Below are positions 54,011 through 62,974 of a stretch of 64,000 nucleotides of DNA, piece after piece. Made by a program: the position numbers and the translations under genes. Under the pieces are notes generated by a model. The model ran no database searches and was not told where the DNA came from. It saw only the letters and a program-made list of their open reading frames with translations. The stretch is from Galeopsis tetrahit. Lineage: Eukaryota > Streptophyta > Magnoliopsida > Lamiales > Lamiaceae. The stretch is from NCBI GenBank assembly GCA_963675135.1, contig OY776124.1, positions 10,554,677 to 10,618,676 on the forward strand, written 5' to 3'. Positions within the stretch are counted from its first letter, which is position 1; each line of letters opens with the position of its first letter.

Positions 54011-57000
54011 TCAGAGAGTTCCATCATCTTGGGGAGCAATGCCATATTGAGCCCAGACCCTTTTCTTCAGCTCCCAAACATCCTTGTTGGAGCCTCTAGG
54101 GCCTATCTTCATCTTCTCCATCTTCATGATGTTGATGAACTCCTCCAGAATCTTTCCCTCATCAATCAAGTTCCCATTGAACTTAGGAGGCATGTACAGA
54201 ATTGGACCAGGGGCCTTGAACTCCACTCTAGCCATATCAGCTGCTGCAAACAACTTTTGGTAGAGGTCCCTATGATTCTCAAACATGAACTGGACAAAGA
54301 CTTCATCTACACTCTCTCCAAGCCACTTCCCAATGACATAGAAGTCATATACAAAACTCCTCTTGGCCTCCTCCGATGCATCATTCAGTGAGATTGGAAC
54401 CCACTTATCATGGTGAGGGTACTGAGTGTCCCATCTTTGCAGCATTTTAGGTTTGAGTCTTCTGTATGAGGCTCTCCTTCTTGGGGCTTTGAAATTTGCC
54501 CTTCTTTCATCCCTTGCCTTGTTGGCCTCAACCAATTGCTCCATCCTCTCTTTAGCTCTCTGAAGAGCTAGCTTCTCTTGGGTTTCTGGATCTTTTCCAA
54601 AACCTTCTTCAAACAATTTAGAGGGATCATCAGCAAGTTTGGGCACACCAACTTCAGGCATTTTGTCCAGGACTTCCTCTTCAACTTCTTCTTCTTCAAT
54701 AGCAGGTAACAGGGCTGCTTTCTTCATTCTCTTTGATTTCCTTGCTGGAGTTGGTTCTTCAGATTGAAATTCTGAAGGCAAAGTCAGGCTGGTTGGGAAT
54801 TCATTGAAGGTTTCCAATTCCTTCCTCTTTCTTTCAGATGACCTTGTCACCTTCCCCCTTACTTCAGCAACCTTCTCTTTAGGTTCAAGTCCTGTAGACT
54901 CACCACCTGGCCTTTGAAGCTTTCTTGCCTGACTTTCCATAGCTGACATCATGGACTCCTTGACAGCTATTTGAATCTGCTCTTCCTCAGTCAAATTTTC
55001 AACATTCATTGGGCCTTTGCCTTTCCCAATGTCTTCTACTGCTTCCTCCTCACTTTCAGGAACCTTCTCATTTCCCTTGGATTCACCAATCACCAAGGTT
55101 CCCTTTGCCCTTGCTCTCTCTCTTTCCCCCTTTTTGGCATTATCAAAACACTGGGGCTTCAGGTCACTTATAGTGATAGAGAGATGTGAGTGAGAATGAG
55201 TGAGGGACTTCAACTCCTGCAGTAGGTAAACACTCTCATCATGAATGTTTTGCATTTTATCATCTGCCATGCTCAAAAAAGTGTGAACTGGCTTCATCTT
55301 CTGGGAAACTATGGCATCCAATGTGGCTTTCAGTGATTGATCAAGTTTGACCTGAAGTTGTTCAGTGAGATTGGCCACAACTTGATCAGACACTTTGGCC
55401 ATGAGTTCAACAGTGAACTTCTCAGCAGCCTCTTTCACCATTGCAGCTTTCAACTCTTCTGCCTTCTTTCTCTGGGCTGCTGTCCTCTGCCTTAAAGCAT
55501 CCTTGATTGTCTTTCTCAATGCTTTCACATTGTGCTTGTACAAAGTTTTGAGACCCTGCTGCTCTTTCTTCACAGATCTTATGAATTTACCCATAGCATC
55601 TTTAGCTTTTGTCACTTCAGTTGAAACTGTTTGCAGTCCAGTTTCAACTCCACAAAGTCTTGCATCAAGAGTAGGCAAGATCACTTCTTCTGACCCTGTG
55701 AGCCTCATCTCCACAGAGGCTAGAGTCTTGCCTTGGCCATCTAAGGTATCAGCAGTGGTAGCATGAGCCTTCTCAACTTCCCTGACCAGTGTGTCCAACT
55801 TCTCTGACTGCTCTTCAATGATGGATGCAGTCTGAGTAGCAATCTGAAAGTGAGCCTCAGAGGTGTTGGCTTGTTCAAAGTAGATCTGGTTAAGTGTGGA
55901 CACATTTGCTGATACTGTTTCAAGACCAGTGTCAGCATCAACTGGTATATCTGTCAGGGAGGCATCTGCAAAAATTTGCTCAAGAGTGACAGCAACTGAA
56001 TCTGCAAAACTGACAGTGTTAGTAAAAACTCCCTCATCACCCTCTATTTCTTTTTCTCCCATCAGGTCTGATACATCAACACCTTCTCTCTCATTTTCAA
56101 CTATATTCTTTTCTTCTTTATTTTCAAAAGATGGACTCACATTCACTGGAGAATCAGGCCTCCTTTCACCAAGGGATTCATCAAGTTCAGATTTGACTTG
56201 AAGAATAGCCTGACTCTCATATTGAGCTGCACCCAATATTTCTACTTCCTCACCCTCTATTTGTGGTGCACTCAAGGAACCAGTGATCACACACTCCTCA
56301 CCATCATCTCCCTCTGATTTTTCAGGACTCACAGCCTTTTCAACTCCTTCAATTTCTAAACCTGACACCTCTATATCCTCAACAGGATCCACAGAGGGCA
56401 GTTGTTGGGAGATCACAGTGCTTGGGCATCCCAAGTCCACTGAGTCATCCTGTATGACTAAAGGCTGGTCAATGTCCAACTTGCCTGACATTGATGAGGC
56501 TTTAGCCAAACTAGCTTCTCCTATGGAAGTATCAGCATTGTCAAGCTGTGCCTCAGGTTCAAAAGAACCATCCTTGGCCAATGCATCTTGGACTGAGTCA
56601 CCATCTTTGGTCAACTCCTCTGAATGATCAGAGTCCTTCACAGAATGAAAAGTCAAGTAATGTACCTGAGCTGAATTGATACCAGGGGGATTGGGATTGG
56701 TGTGATCATCATCATCATCATCATCAGATGGGCTGTCAGGATGCTTGATTCCTTGTGCTATCCTCTCTCTTTCAGCAAGCACCTTTTCATGAACAATGGT
56801 GCAAAATAGGGCCTCAGTGGTTAATACACTGGTCTTCTTTACATTTGCAAAATGTAGCAGCCTATTTTCCTCAACCTGCCACCAGTTGGCACCCTTATCC
56901 TGAATAGCCTGAGCTATTTCCACAATAGTTCTATCTTTGATCTCAACAAGTGCTCTGAGATCATAGAATTGTTGTTGCAGCCTGGGATAAGCCTTCAATC

Positions 57001-57199
57001 CTGGATATAATTCATCTACATTGGCTCTTGCAATCTGCCTTAACATCCCCTCATAGGTATACTCTTCACCACTATCATCTCCAGAAGAGTTGGTTTGGGA
57101 TTCAGGAGGGTTGGAATGGGATTCAAGTAAGCTTGGCTGGGATTCAGGTAGGTTGGGTTCAGAAGGATTGGGGTCAGGAGAGGTCAAAACAAGTTGGGA
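54011..57199 (-). CDS. Extra ORF of the SIRE element, C-terminal part (acidic, coiled coil, C-terminal domain)
   Basis: About 1,060 residues, in the same frame as 57200-58795 and separated from it only by one TAA, so it is the continuation of one long frame. The N-terminal half is Pro/Ser/acidic (DDDDDDDH run). Roughly residues 470-720 are heptad-rich and likely coiled coil (TASIIEEQSEKLDTLVREVE, LRQRTAAQRKKAEELKAAMV, LTEQLQVKLDQSLKATLDAI). Lys/Arg-rich patches follow (RKSKRMKKAALL). The last ~170 residues look globular (RRASYRRLKPKMLQRWDTQY, FVYDFYVIGKWLGESVDEVF). No signal peptide or membrane helix is evident, which argues against a classical envelope role. Stop near 54011, then about 300 bp to the polypurine tract. 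Function unknown. Confidence 0.75.
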   Translation of the reverse strand, partial: SQLVLTSPDPNPSEPNLPESQPSLLESHSNPPESQTNSSGDDSGEEYTYEGMLRQIARANVDELYPGLKAYPRLQQQFYDLRALVEIKDRTIVEIAQAIQDKGANWWQVEENRLLHFANVKKTSVLTTEALFCTIVHEKVLAERERIAQGIKHPDSPSDDDDDDDHTNPNPPGINSAQVHYLTFHSVKDSDHSEELTKDGDSVQDALAKDGSFEPEAQLDNADTSIGEASLAKASSMSGKLDIDQPLVIQDDSVDLGCPSTVISQQLPSVDPVEDIEVSGLEIEGVEKAVSPEKSEGDDGEECVITGSLSAPQIEGEEVEILGAAQYESQAILQVKSELDESLGERRPDSPVNVSPSFENKEEKNIVENEREGVDVSDLMGEKEIEGDEGVFTNTVSFADSVAVTLEQIFADASLTDIPVDADTGLETVSANVSTLNQIYFEQANTSEAHFQIATQTASIIEEQSEKLDTLVREVEKAHATTADTLDGQGKTLASVEMRLTGSEEVILPTLDARLCGVETGLQTVSTEVTKAKDAMGKFIRSVKKEQQGLKTLYKHNVKALRKTIKDALRQRTAAQRKKAEELKAAMVKEAAEKFTVELMAKVSDQVVANLTEQLQVKLDQSLKATLDAIVSQKMKPVHTFLSMADDKMQNIHDESVYLLQELKSLTHSHSHLSITISDLKPQCFDNAKKGERERARAKGTLVIGESKGNEKVPESEEEAVEDIGKGKGPMNVENLTEEEQIQIAVKESMMSAMESQARKLQRPGGESTGLEPKEKVAEVRGKVTRSSERKRKELETFNEFPTSLTLPSEFQSEEPTPARKSKRMKKAALLPAIEEEEVEEEVLDKMPEVGVPKLADDPSKLFEEGFGKDPETQEKLALQRAKERMEQLVEANKARDERRANFKAPRRRASYRRLKPKMLQRWDTQYPHHDKWVPISLNDASEEAKRSFVYDFYVIGKWLGESVDEVFVQFMFENHRDLYQKLFAAADMARVEFKAPGPILYMPPKFNGNLIDEGKILEEFINIMKMEKMKIGPRGSNKDVWELKKRVWAQYGIAPQDDGTL

Positions 57200-58795
57200 T
57201 TAAGGTGCTTTTGAGAGCATTGTTCCTGAAGAGGTAATTGGAATGGCTGGAATGGGTGGGAAAACAACTTGATCACCTTCTTGAAGAGCAGTTTCAAGAA
57301 GTTTGGTATAAGAGAGAAGTCTTGGATCAAGTGGGGAAAAGGGTCTATCTTCAAGATTGACCAAATCTGCCAGCACATCAATACCTGATCTATCAGGTGC
57401 ACCTTCAGGGGAGTACACTTTCTTGGCAATGATTGGTGCATCTTCAGGGGTCTTGCACTCCTCTTCTTCTTGCCTTGGAGATATTCTTCTAGATTGAATA
57501 TCAGGGGAGTTGGCTTCAGGGCTGTTGGGTTTGGACTTGGATTTGGAGTTAGACTTGCTGGCCTGTCTAATCTCCTTGAAGAACTCTTTCTTCTTCTTTT
57601 CTTCCTCCATCAACCTCTGCTTCTCAGAAGTCTTGATGATCCTTCTTTTTATTTCATACCTTGTTGGCTGGTCAAGGTCTCTGAATTCAGTGATTGTTTC
57701 AGGTTGCAGTGGGACAATCTCTCTGAATACTTCACCTTCTTCAGGAGGGTTGACTCCTTCTTCAGCAATCTTCTCTATCTCCTCAGAAGTGGCTCCTCCA
57801 CTTCTGGACTGACTTTCTGGTGAAGATTCATTCAGAATCTTCTTCATCTTCTTCATCTTTGGCTGAGCTTTTGGTGGCTGGGCTTTCCTCTTTCTGGGAG
57901 AGGCTCTGGTTGCTGGAACAACTGTGATAGCTTTCTTAGAAGCTGCATCCTGCTTCCTTTTCTCTGTCTTAGAAGACAGCTTCCTAAACATCACCTTTTG
58001 AGCTGGAAAAGGCTTTGGCTTAGCTTGGAGGTGAGTGTAGTGAGCAAATCTTTCCAAGAGCAGGCTGGCTCTTGTGCAAAATTGGAGTTTTCCTTCAACC
58101 ACCACCTTGTGGTGCTTCATCTCTTTAAACTTGAATTTTTCATTCATCATTTTGTCAAGAATGAAATTTTTCCAGTTGAACTTGACTCTCTTCTCAGCAG
58201 AGTCAATCACAGCAGCCATTACTCTCAATTTAGGCATACTGATTTGTTCAACACTCCCTGAGTGGCTCAGCAGGCTTTTTACAACACAATCAAACAAGTG
58301 TCTGTAAGGAAGCTTTAAAGTGTTCTTGTTTTGAGCACTTACAACCTTTTTGGGTTCTATCATCCAAGAGTAATAGAAATCCTGATCATCCTCTTCTTTG
58401 TACATTTCTGGATTCAGGCCTTCTGAAGGTAGCCCAAAGCTAGCATCCAGATCTTCTGCAGTGAAGATGATAGTGTGTTGGCTTTCTTCTTCTTCATCTT
58501 CCTCTGCATATGTGATCTTTGTGCACACATCCCCCTTCTTGCCCTTCCACCTGAGATAGGCGAAGAATTCTGCCATGAATGGATTCAGGCAGGAATCAGG
58601 CTTGGTGCCTAGGAATTTTTCTAGCCCTGCCTCCCTCAGCCATTGGAGGACTTGTTGAACTTCTGAATCTGGGCTATCAAAAGCTACCAGCTTTTCAAAC
58701 CAAAGGGAATTTGGGTTGCTAAGATAAGAGAAATCAATGTCCAGAGAGGAATCATTGAAATCTACAAGTTCTTCTCTCTTGAGTTTTGGAGCCAT
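57200..58795 (-). CDS. Extra ORF of the SIRE element, N-terminal part
   Basis: 531 codons from ATG 58795 in a favourable context (CCATGGC) to TAA at 57200-57202. It lies downstream of pol on the same strand, where Sireviruses carry their so-called envelope-like ORF. The first ~260 residues resemble, from memory, the putative plant transposon protein domain (PF20167-type): NPFMAEFFAYLRWKGKKGD, HTIIFTAEDLDASFGLPSEG, LFDCVVKSLLSHSGS and MPKLRVMAAVIDSAEKRVKF. A basic, NLS-like zone follows (ASPRKRKAQPPKAQPKMKKM), then acidic/Ser-rich linker. The frame continues beyond the TAA, so together the two parts make about 1,590 codons. That is far longer than the ~650 residues I recall for SIRE1. Whether the stop is a disabling mutation or natural is unknown. 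Confidence 0.75.
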   Translation of the reverse strand: MAPKLKREELVDFNDSSLDIDFSYLSNPNSLWFEKLVAFDSPDSEVQQVLQWLREAGLEKFLGTKPDSCLNPFMAEFFAYLRWKGKKGDVCTKITYAEEDEEEESQHTIIFTAEDLDASFGLPSEGLNPEMYKEEDDQDFYYSWMIEPKKVVSAQNKNTLKLPYRHLFDCVVKSLLSHSGSVEQISMPKLRVMAAVIDSAEKRVKFNWKNFILDKMMNEKFKFKEMKHHKVVVEGKLQFCTRASLLLERFAHYTHLQAKPKPFPAQKVMFRKLSSKTEKRKQDAASKKAITVVPATRASPRKRKAQPPKAQPKMKKMKKILNESSPESQSRSGGATSEEIEKIAEEGVNPPEEGEVFREIVPLQPETITEFRDLDQPTRYEIKRRIIKTSEKQRLMEEEKKKKEFFKEIRQASKSNSKSKSKPNSPEANSPDIQSRRISPRQEEEECKTPEDAPIIAKKVYSPEGAPDRSGIDVLADLVNLEDRPFSPLDPRLLSYTKLLETALQEGDQVVFPPIPAIPITSSGTMLSKAP

Positions 58796-59467
58796 GGATA
58801 GATTTGAGAGAAAGAAAGTTTTGGAGAAAAGTTGCAGGTTTAGAGGTTTTGAGAATGCAAAGGTTTGGGAAATATGAGTGCGTAAAGATGGTAGTGAAAA
58901 TTGAGAAGTTTATATATGGAAGGAATTTATTAACCGTTGGTTAATGGAATGTAATAGTGGGTAATTTTGAAAAACCGTTTGGATATAGTGGGGTAGTGGA
59001 TTTTCAATGGTTCGATGGAGTTTTGAATGCAAATAAATGGTTTTGATGAGGGCTCAAGAATTCATGCAATCTTATTAAGATTTCTGCATTAAATGCTAAT
59101 TTGCCTTTTTGGTGATAAAAATCTTTATAGCACACTCCATCCTAAAATGGCCTACTCTTAGACCAAGAAACCTCTTAAATGTCTAATCAATGCTAAAAAT
59201 AGCAATAATTATCCAATTTACTAGGACAAACATCCTGAGATGTGCTTTGGTTTCTGTGAGGGTCAAATTGCCTGATTGCCTTGCCTGAGTGGGTCCCAAA
59301 GTTGCTGACTGGGTCCCACTTGGACAAATCTCCTGACCAACATTACTGAACATTATAGGGACAACTTTGCTGAGTTTCCCTCTTTGGTTGACAACTTCAG
59401 TGAGGTTGGTCAACTTTGCTGAAGTTCAACTTTGATGAACTTCCCCCATCATATGAGCTTTCTTTCC
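58796..59467 (-). other. Spacer between pol and the extra ORF
   Basis: Non-coding. On the minus strand, immediately after the pol stop, it carries a purine run GATGGGGGAAGTTC (59438-59451) that resembles a copia polypurine tract. The remainder contains TTTGGTTGACAACTTCAG-type repeats and the TATA-like box. Confidence 0.5.
58909..58916 (-). promoter_or_regulatory. TATA-like box upstream of the extra ORF
   Basis: The minus strand reads CCATATATAAACTTC about 115 bp before ATG 58795. If used, it would allow a separate transcript for the extra ORF. Inferred from sequence only. Confidence 0.4.
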
Positions 59468-61597
59468 TCATTTTTCCATCTTGCCTGGATCAAGTAACCC
59501 CAATTCAGCTGACAACTCCAAGAACCTTGCTTCAGCTAGAGGCTTGGTCAAAATATCAGCTTTTTGCTTATCAGTGTGGATTTTGACAAGCTTAATATCT
59601 TTCTTCTCCACTTGATCCCTTATGAAATGATACTTGATGTCCACATGCTTGCATCTGGTGTGGAGCACTGGATTCTGTGAGATGGCAATTGCACTATTGT
59701 TGTCACAGAATATTGGCACTTCATTTGTGATTACTTTGTAATCTCTCAATTGTTGCCTGAGCCAAAGTATCTGAGCACAACAACTTCCAGCTGCAACATA
59801 TTCTGCTTCAGTTGTTGAAGTTGCAACTGTATTCTGCTTTTTAGAAAACCATGATATAAGTTTGTTCCCCAAGAATTGACATGTTCCAGAGGTGGATTTT
59901 CTGTCAATTCTACATCCTCCATAATCAGCATCTGAGTATCCAGTGAGCTCAATATTGTCATCAGCTGGATACCATAATCCAAGATTCTCAGATCCCTTGA
60001 GATATCTTAGAATTCTGTTGGCAGCATCAAGATGGCTCTTCTTTGGATTAGCTTGAAATCTTGCACATACTCCAACTGCAAATGTGATGTCAGGCCTGCT
60101 TGCAGTGAGATATAGTAATGATCCTATGATTCCTCTGTAGTTAGTGGAGTTTGTTGACTCTCCACCTTCATCAGGATCCATCTTCCAGTTAGTATTCATA
60201 GGAATTCTGATTGGCTTGCTTGTTGCACATCCAAATTTCTTGATCATGTCCCTTGTGTACTTGGCCTGATTGATGAATATTCCCTTCTTTGATTGAGTGA
60301 CTTGAAGTCCTAAGAAGAAATTCATCAATCCCATCATGGACATCTCAAACTTGCTTTGCATGAGTTTGGAGAACTTCTCACATAACTTCTCATTTGGAGA
60401 TCCAAATATAATGTCATCCACATAGATTTGGACTAACAAAATATCATCTCCTTCACAGATTCTGAACAAGGTTCTGTCAACAGTGCCTTTGACAAAACCA
60501 TGATCTAGAAGAAACTGTGATAAGGTATCATACCAAGCTCTTGGAGCTTGTTTTAAGCCATAGAGGGCTTTCTTCAATCTGTACACCTTGTCTCCTTCTT
60601 CAAAACCTGGGGGCTGTTCCACATAAACTTCTTCTTTGAGCACCCCATTGAGAAACGCACTTTTCACATCCATTTGATACACCTTGAATCTCATGTGAGC
60701 TGCATATGCTAGGAAGAGTCTGATTGCCTCAAGTCTAGCCACTGGGGCAAAAGTCTCATCATAATCAATCCCTTCAGATTGACAATATCCTTTGGCCACC
60801 AGTCTTGCTTTGTTTCTCACAATGATGTCATTTTCATTCTTCTTGTTTTTGAACACCCATTTAGTTCCAATGACATCTTGATGAGTTGGCCTGTCTACCA
60901 GCTCCCATACTTCATTTCTGGTAAACTTATTCAGCTCTTCTTGCATGGCTATGATCCAGTTGGTGTCTTGAAGTGCTTCCTCAATGTCTTTAGGTTCCTG
61001 TTCTGAAAGAAAACAACAAAACAGAGCACTTTCTCCATGAAATCTTCTAGTTTTGATCCCTTCACTTGGATTACCAAGTATCAGGCTAGATGGGTGGTCT
61101 TGCAACCAAGTCCTTCTAGACCTGATCCTTTCAGGAGGATTGTCCTCATCTAAAGTTGGATCACTAGATTCATTAAATTCAGGAAAGTTAATTGAAGGAT
61201 CAAGCTCAGGATCATATTCAGGGGTGTTGTCCTCATTGTCAGATAAGTTGACATTTTCATTGGTTCCCCCTTGAATAGTGGATCCATTAACTACCTCAGC
61301 ATTACCTGCTTCTTCATTGGTAGTTGTTACCTGGTTTTGAACTGGGATGGGGTCAGTCAGTTCAATTTCTCCTTCAGGTTGGTTGTCTACTGGTGGATTG
61401 CTATCAGGTAGGTTGTCCAGTTTTTGATTTTCATGAAGTTCAGGCTGGGCAACATCCACAAACACTGTTTCCTTGTTTTGAAGCCTTAATCTGGTTGTTC
61501 TTTGTGTTATCTCATCAATATTCAGGTTTCTATCCCTGAACTCATTAATAGATTCATCAAACACAACATGAGGTGTTCCACAATAAGAGTTTTGCAA
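59468..61597 (-). CDS. pol: Copia pol, reverse transcriptase and RNase H part
   Basis: 709 codons. An acidic linker comes first, then the copia RT beginning at WIIAMQEELNKFTRNEVWEL. Motifs are KWVFKNK, RLVAKGYCQSEGIDYDETFA, YQMDVKSAFLNGVLKEEVYV, LYGLKQAPRAWYD and the catalytic YVDDIIFGS. RNase H follows: GYSDADYGGCRIDRKSTSGT, STTEAEYVAAGSCCAQILWL, CDNNSAIAISQNPVLHTRCK and KQKADILTKPL. The SCCAQ form is typical of the SIRE/Maximus lineage. It is in a different frame from the integrase part, overlapping at about 61522-61597, so a frameshift separates them. Catalytic residues are intact, but the element as a whole is not. Confidence 0.92.
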   Translation of the reverse strand: MQNSYCGTPHVVFDESINEFRDRNLNIDEITQRTTRLRLQNKETVFVDVAQPELHENQKLDNLPDSNPPVDNQPEGEIELTDPIPVQNQVTTTNEEAGNAEVVNGSTIQGGTNENVNLSDNEDNTPEYDPELDPSINFPEFNESSDPTLDEDNPPERIRSRRTWLQDHPSSLILGNPSEGIKTRRFHGESALFCCFLSEQEPKDIEEALQDTNWIIAMQEELNKFTRNEVWELVDRPTHQDVIGTKWVFKNKKNENDIIVRNKARLVAKGYCQSEGIDYDETFAPVARLEAIRLFLAYAAHMRFKVYQMDVKSAFLNGVLKEEVYVEQPPGFEEGDKVYRLKKALYGLKQAPRAWYDTLSQFLLDHGFVKGTVDRTLFRICEGDDILLVQIYVDDIIFGSPNEKLCEKFSKLMQSKFEMSMMGLMNFFLGLQVTQSKKGIFINQAKYTRDMIKKFGCATSKPIRIPMNTNWKMDPDEGGESTNSTNYRGIIGSLLYLTASRPDITFAVGVCARFQANPKKSHLDAANRILRYLKGSENLGLWYPADDNIELTGYSDADYGGCRIDRKSTSGTCQFLGNKLISWFSKKQNTVATSTTEAEYVAAGSCCAQILWLRQQLRDYKVITNEVPIFCDNNSAIAISQNPVLHTRCKHVDIKYHFIRDQVEKKDIKLVKIHTDKQKADILTKPLAEARFLELSAELGLLDPGKMEK

Positions 61598-62859
61598 TTG
61601 TAAACTCTGTAAGCCTTGCTGATTTGTGAATATCCAACAAATATTCCTTCATCAGCTTTGCTATCAAAAGCTTTCAATTGCTCTTTCCCATTATTATGGA
61701 TGAAACACTTGCAACCAAATATGTGAAAATAAGCAACAGTGGGTAATCTACCTTTCCATATTTGATATGGGGTTTTACCTTGTCCTTTGGTGATTAAGGA
61801 CCTGTTTTGAGTGTGACATGCAGTGCTAATGGCTTCAGCCCAGAACCTTTTAGGCAATTTAGATTCAGCAATCAAGGTTCTTGCTGCCTCCTTCAAGGTC
61901 CTGTTCCTTCTTTCAGCAACCCCATTTTGTTGAGGTGTTCTTGCTGCTGAAGTTTCATGAGTGATGCCATTCTTGTTGCAATACTCATTGATGTATGAGT
62001 TTATGAATTCAGTTCCTTTGTCAGATCTGATCTTGACAATGCTTAGGCCCTTTTCATTGCTCAATCTCATCATCAATTCAGGTAGCTTGACTTGGGTCTC
62101 CTTTTTGTTCAGCAAAAATACTACCCAAGTGTACCTGGAAAAATCATCAACAACAACTAAAGCATATTTTCTTCCATTTATACTTACTGGGATTATTGGC
62201 CCAAATAAATCCATATGCAGTAGTTGAAGAACTCTTTTAGTTGAGATGACAGGTTTTCCTTTGAATGAAGCTTTGATCTGCTTTCCTTCCTGACATGGCT
62301 GGCATATGTGTTCTTTGGTGAACACTTGATTTGGCAGCCCTTTAACTAGAGAGTTTCTTGCAATCTTGTTGATGGTTTTGAAGTTCAGGTGATTCAGTCT
62401 CTTGTGCCACAGCCAGCTTTGCTCATTTGTGCTTTTGGCAACAAGACAAACTGCTTCAGGGGTTTTGCTCCAATCTGCAAAATAGACATTTCCCTTTCTC
62501 ACCCCTGTTAGTAGCACCTGTTGTGTTGATTTGTTTTTGATAGTACATTCATTTGATGCAAATTCAACACAGTATCCTTTGTCACAAATTTGACTTATAG
62601 ACAGCAAGTTATATTTTAGGCCTAGAACATATGAGACATCAGTAATTTTAACACTACCAATGTTTAATGTACCATAGCCTCTTGTGATGCCTTGAGAGCT
62701 GTCTCCAAAGGTTACTGAAGGACCATCTTTTTCTATGAAGTCTGAGAGAAGCTCCTTGTTTCCAGTCATGTGCCTTGAACATCCACTGTCCAGGTACCAT
62801 GCTGTTTTCTTGTTGATGCTTCTCTTCTTTTTGGGGTCCTTGCAGCCCTGCAAAGTCAA
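61522..62859 (-). CDS. pol: Copia pol, protease and integrase part
   Basis: 445 codons. The retroviral-type protease active site is in WYLDSGCSRHMTGN. GAG-pre-integrase and the integrase HHCC zinc site follow (WLWHKRLNHLNFKTINK ... CQPCQEGKQ). The DDE core is LLHMDLFGPI, IRSDKGTEF and TPQQNGVAERRNRTLKEAAR. The end reads FDSKADEGIFVGYSQISKAY and then shifts frame near 61550. A separate frame break upstream (about 62860-63000) divides it from the gag-side frame. Order and motifs are those of Ty1/copia. Confidence 0.92.
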   Translation of the reverse strand: MTLQGCKDPKKKRSINKKTAWYLDSGCSRHMTGNKELLSDFIEKDGPSVTFGDSSQGITRGYGTLNIGSVKITDVSYVLGLKYNLLSISQICDKGYCVEFASNECTIKNKSTQQVLLTGVRKGNVYFADWSKTPEAVCLVAKSTNEQSWLWHKRLNHLNFKTINKIARNSLVKGLPNQVFTKEHICQPCQEGKQIKASFKGKPVISTKRVLQLLHMDLFGPIIPVSINGRKYALVVVDDFSRYTWVVFLLNKKETQVKLPELMMRLSNEKGLSIVKIRSDKGTEFINSYINEYCNKNGITHETSAARTPQQNGVAERRNRTLKEAARTLIAESKLPKRFWAEAISTACHTQNRSLITKGQGKTPYQIWKGRLPTVAYFHIFGCKCFIHNNGKEQLKAFDSKADEGIFVGYSQISKAYRVYNCKTLIVEHLMLCLMNLLMSSGIET

Positions 62860-62974
62860 AATTTAGGTACCCTTTGAGTGTTGGGTCCTAGAGGGTTAGT
62901 TGTACCTTTTGGAACCCAAATCTGCCTGATTACTCTGATTGATTCAAAGTGACTGACTTGGTTTCCATTTACAT

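Noticed and set aside
54029..58307. Many plus-strand open frames opposite the SIRE extra ORF and pol
   Set aside because: Antisense shadows of the long minus-strand frames. None carries recognisable domains.
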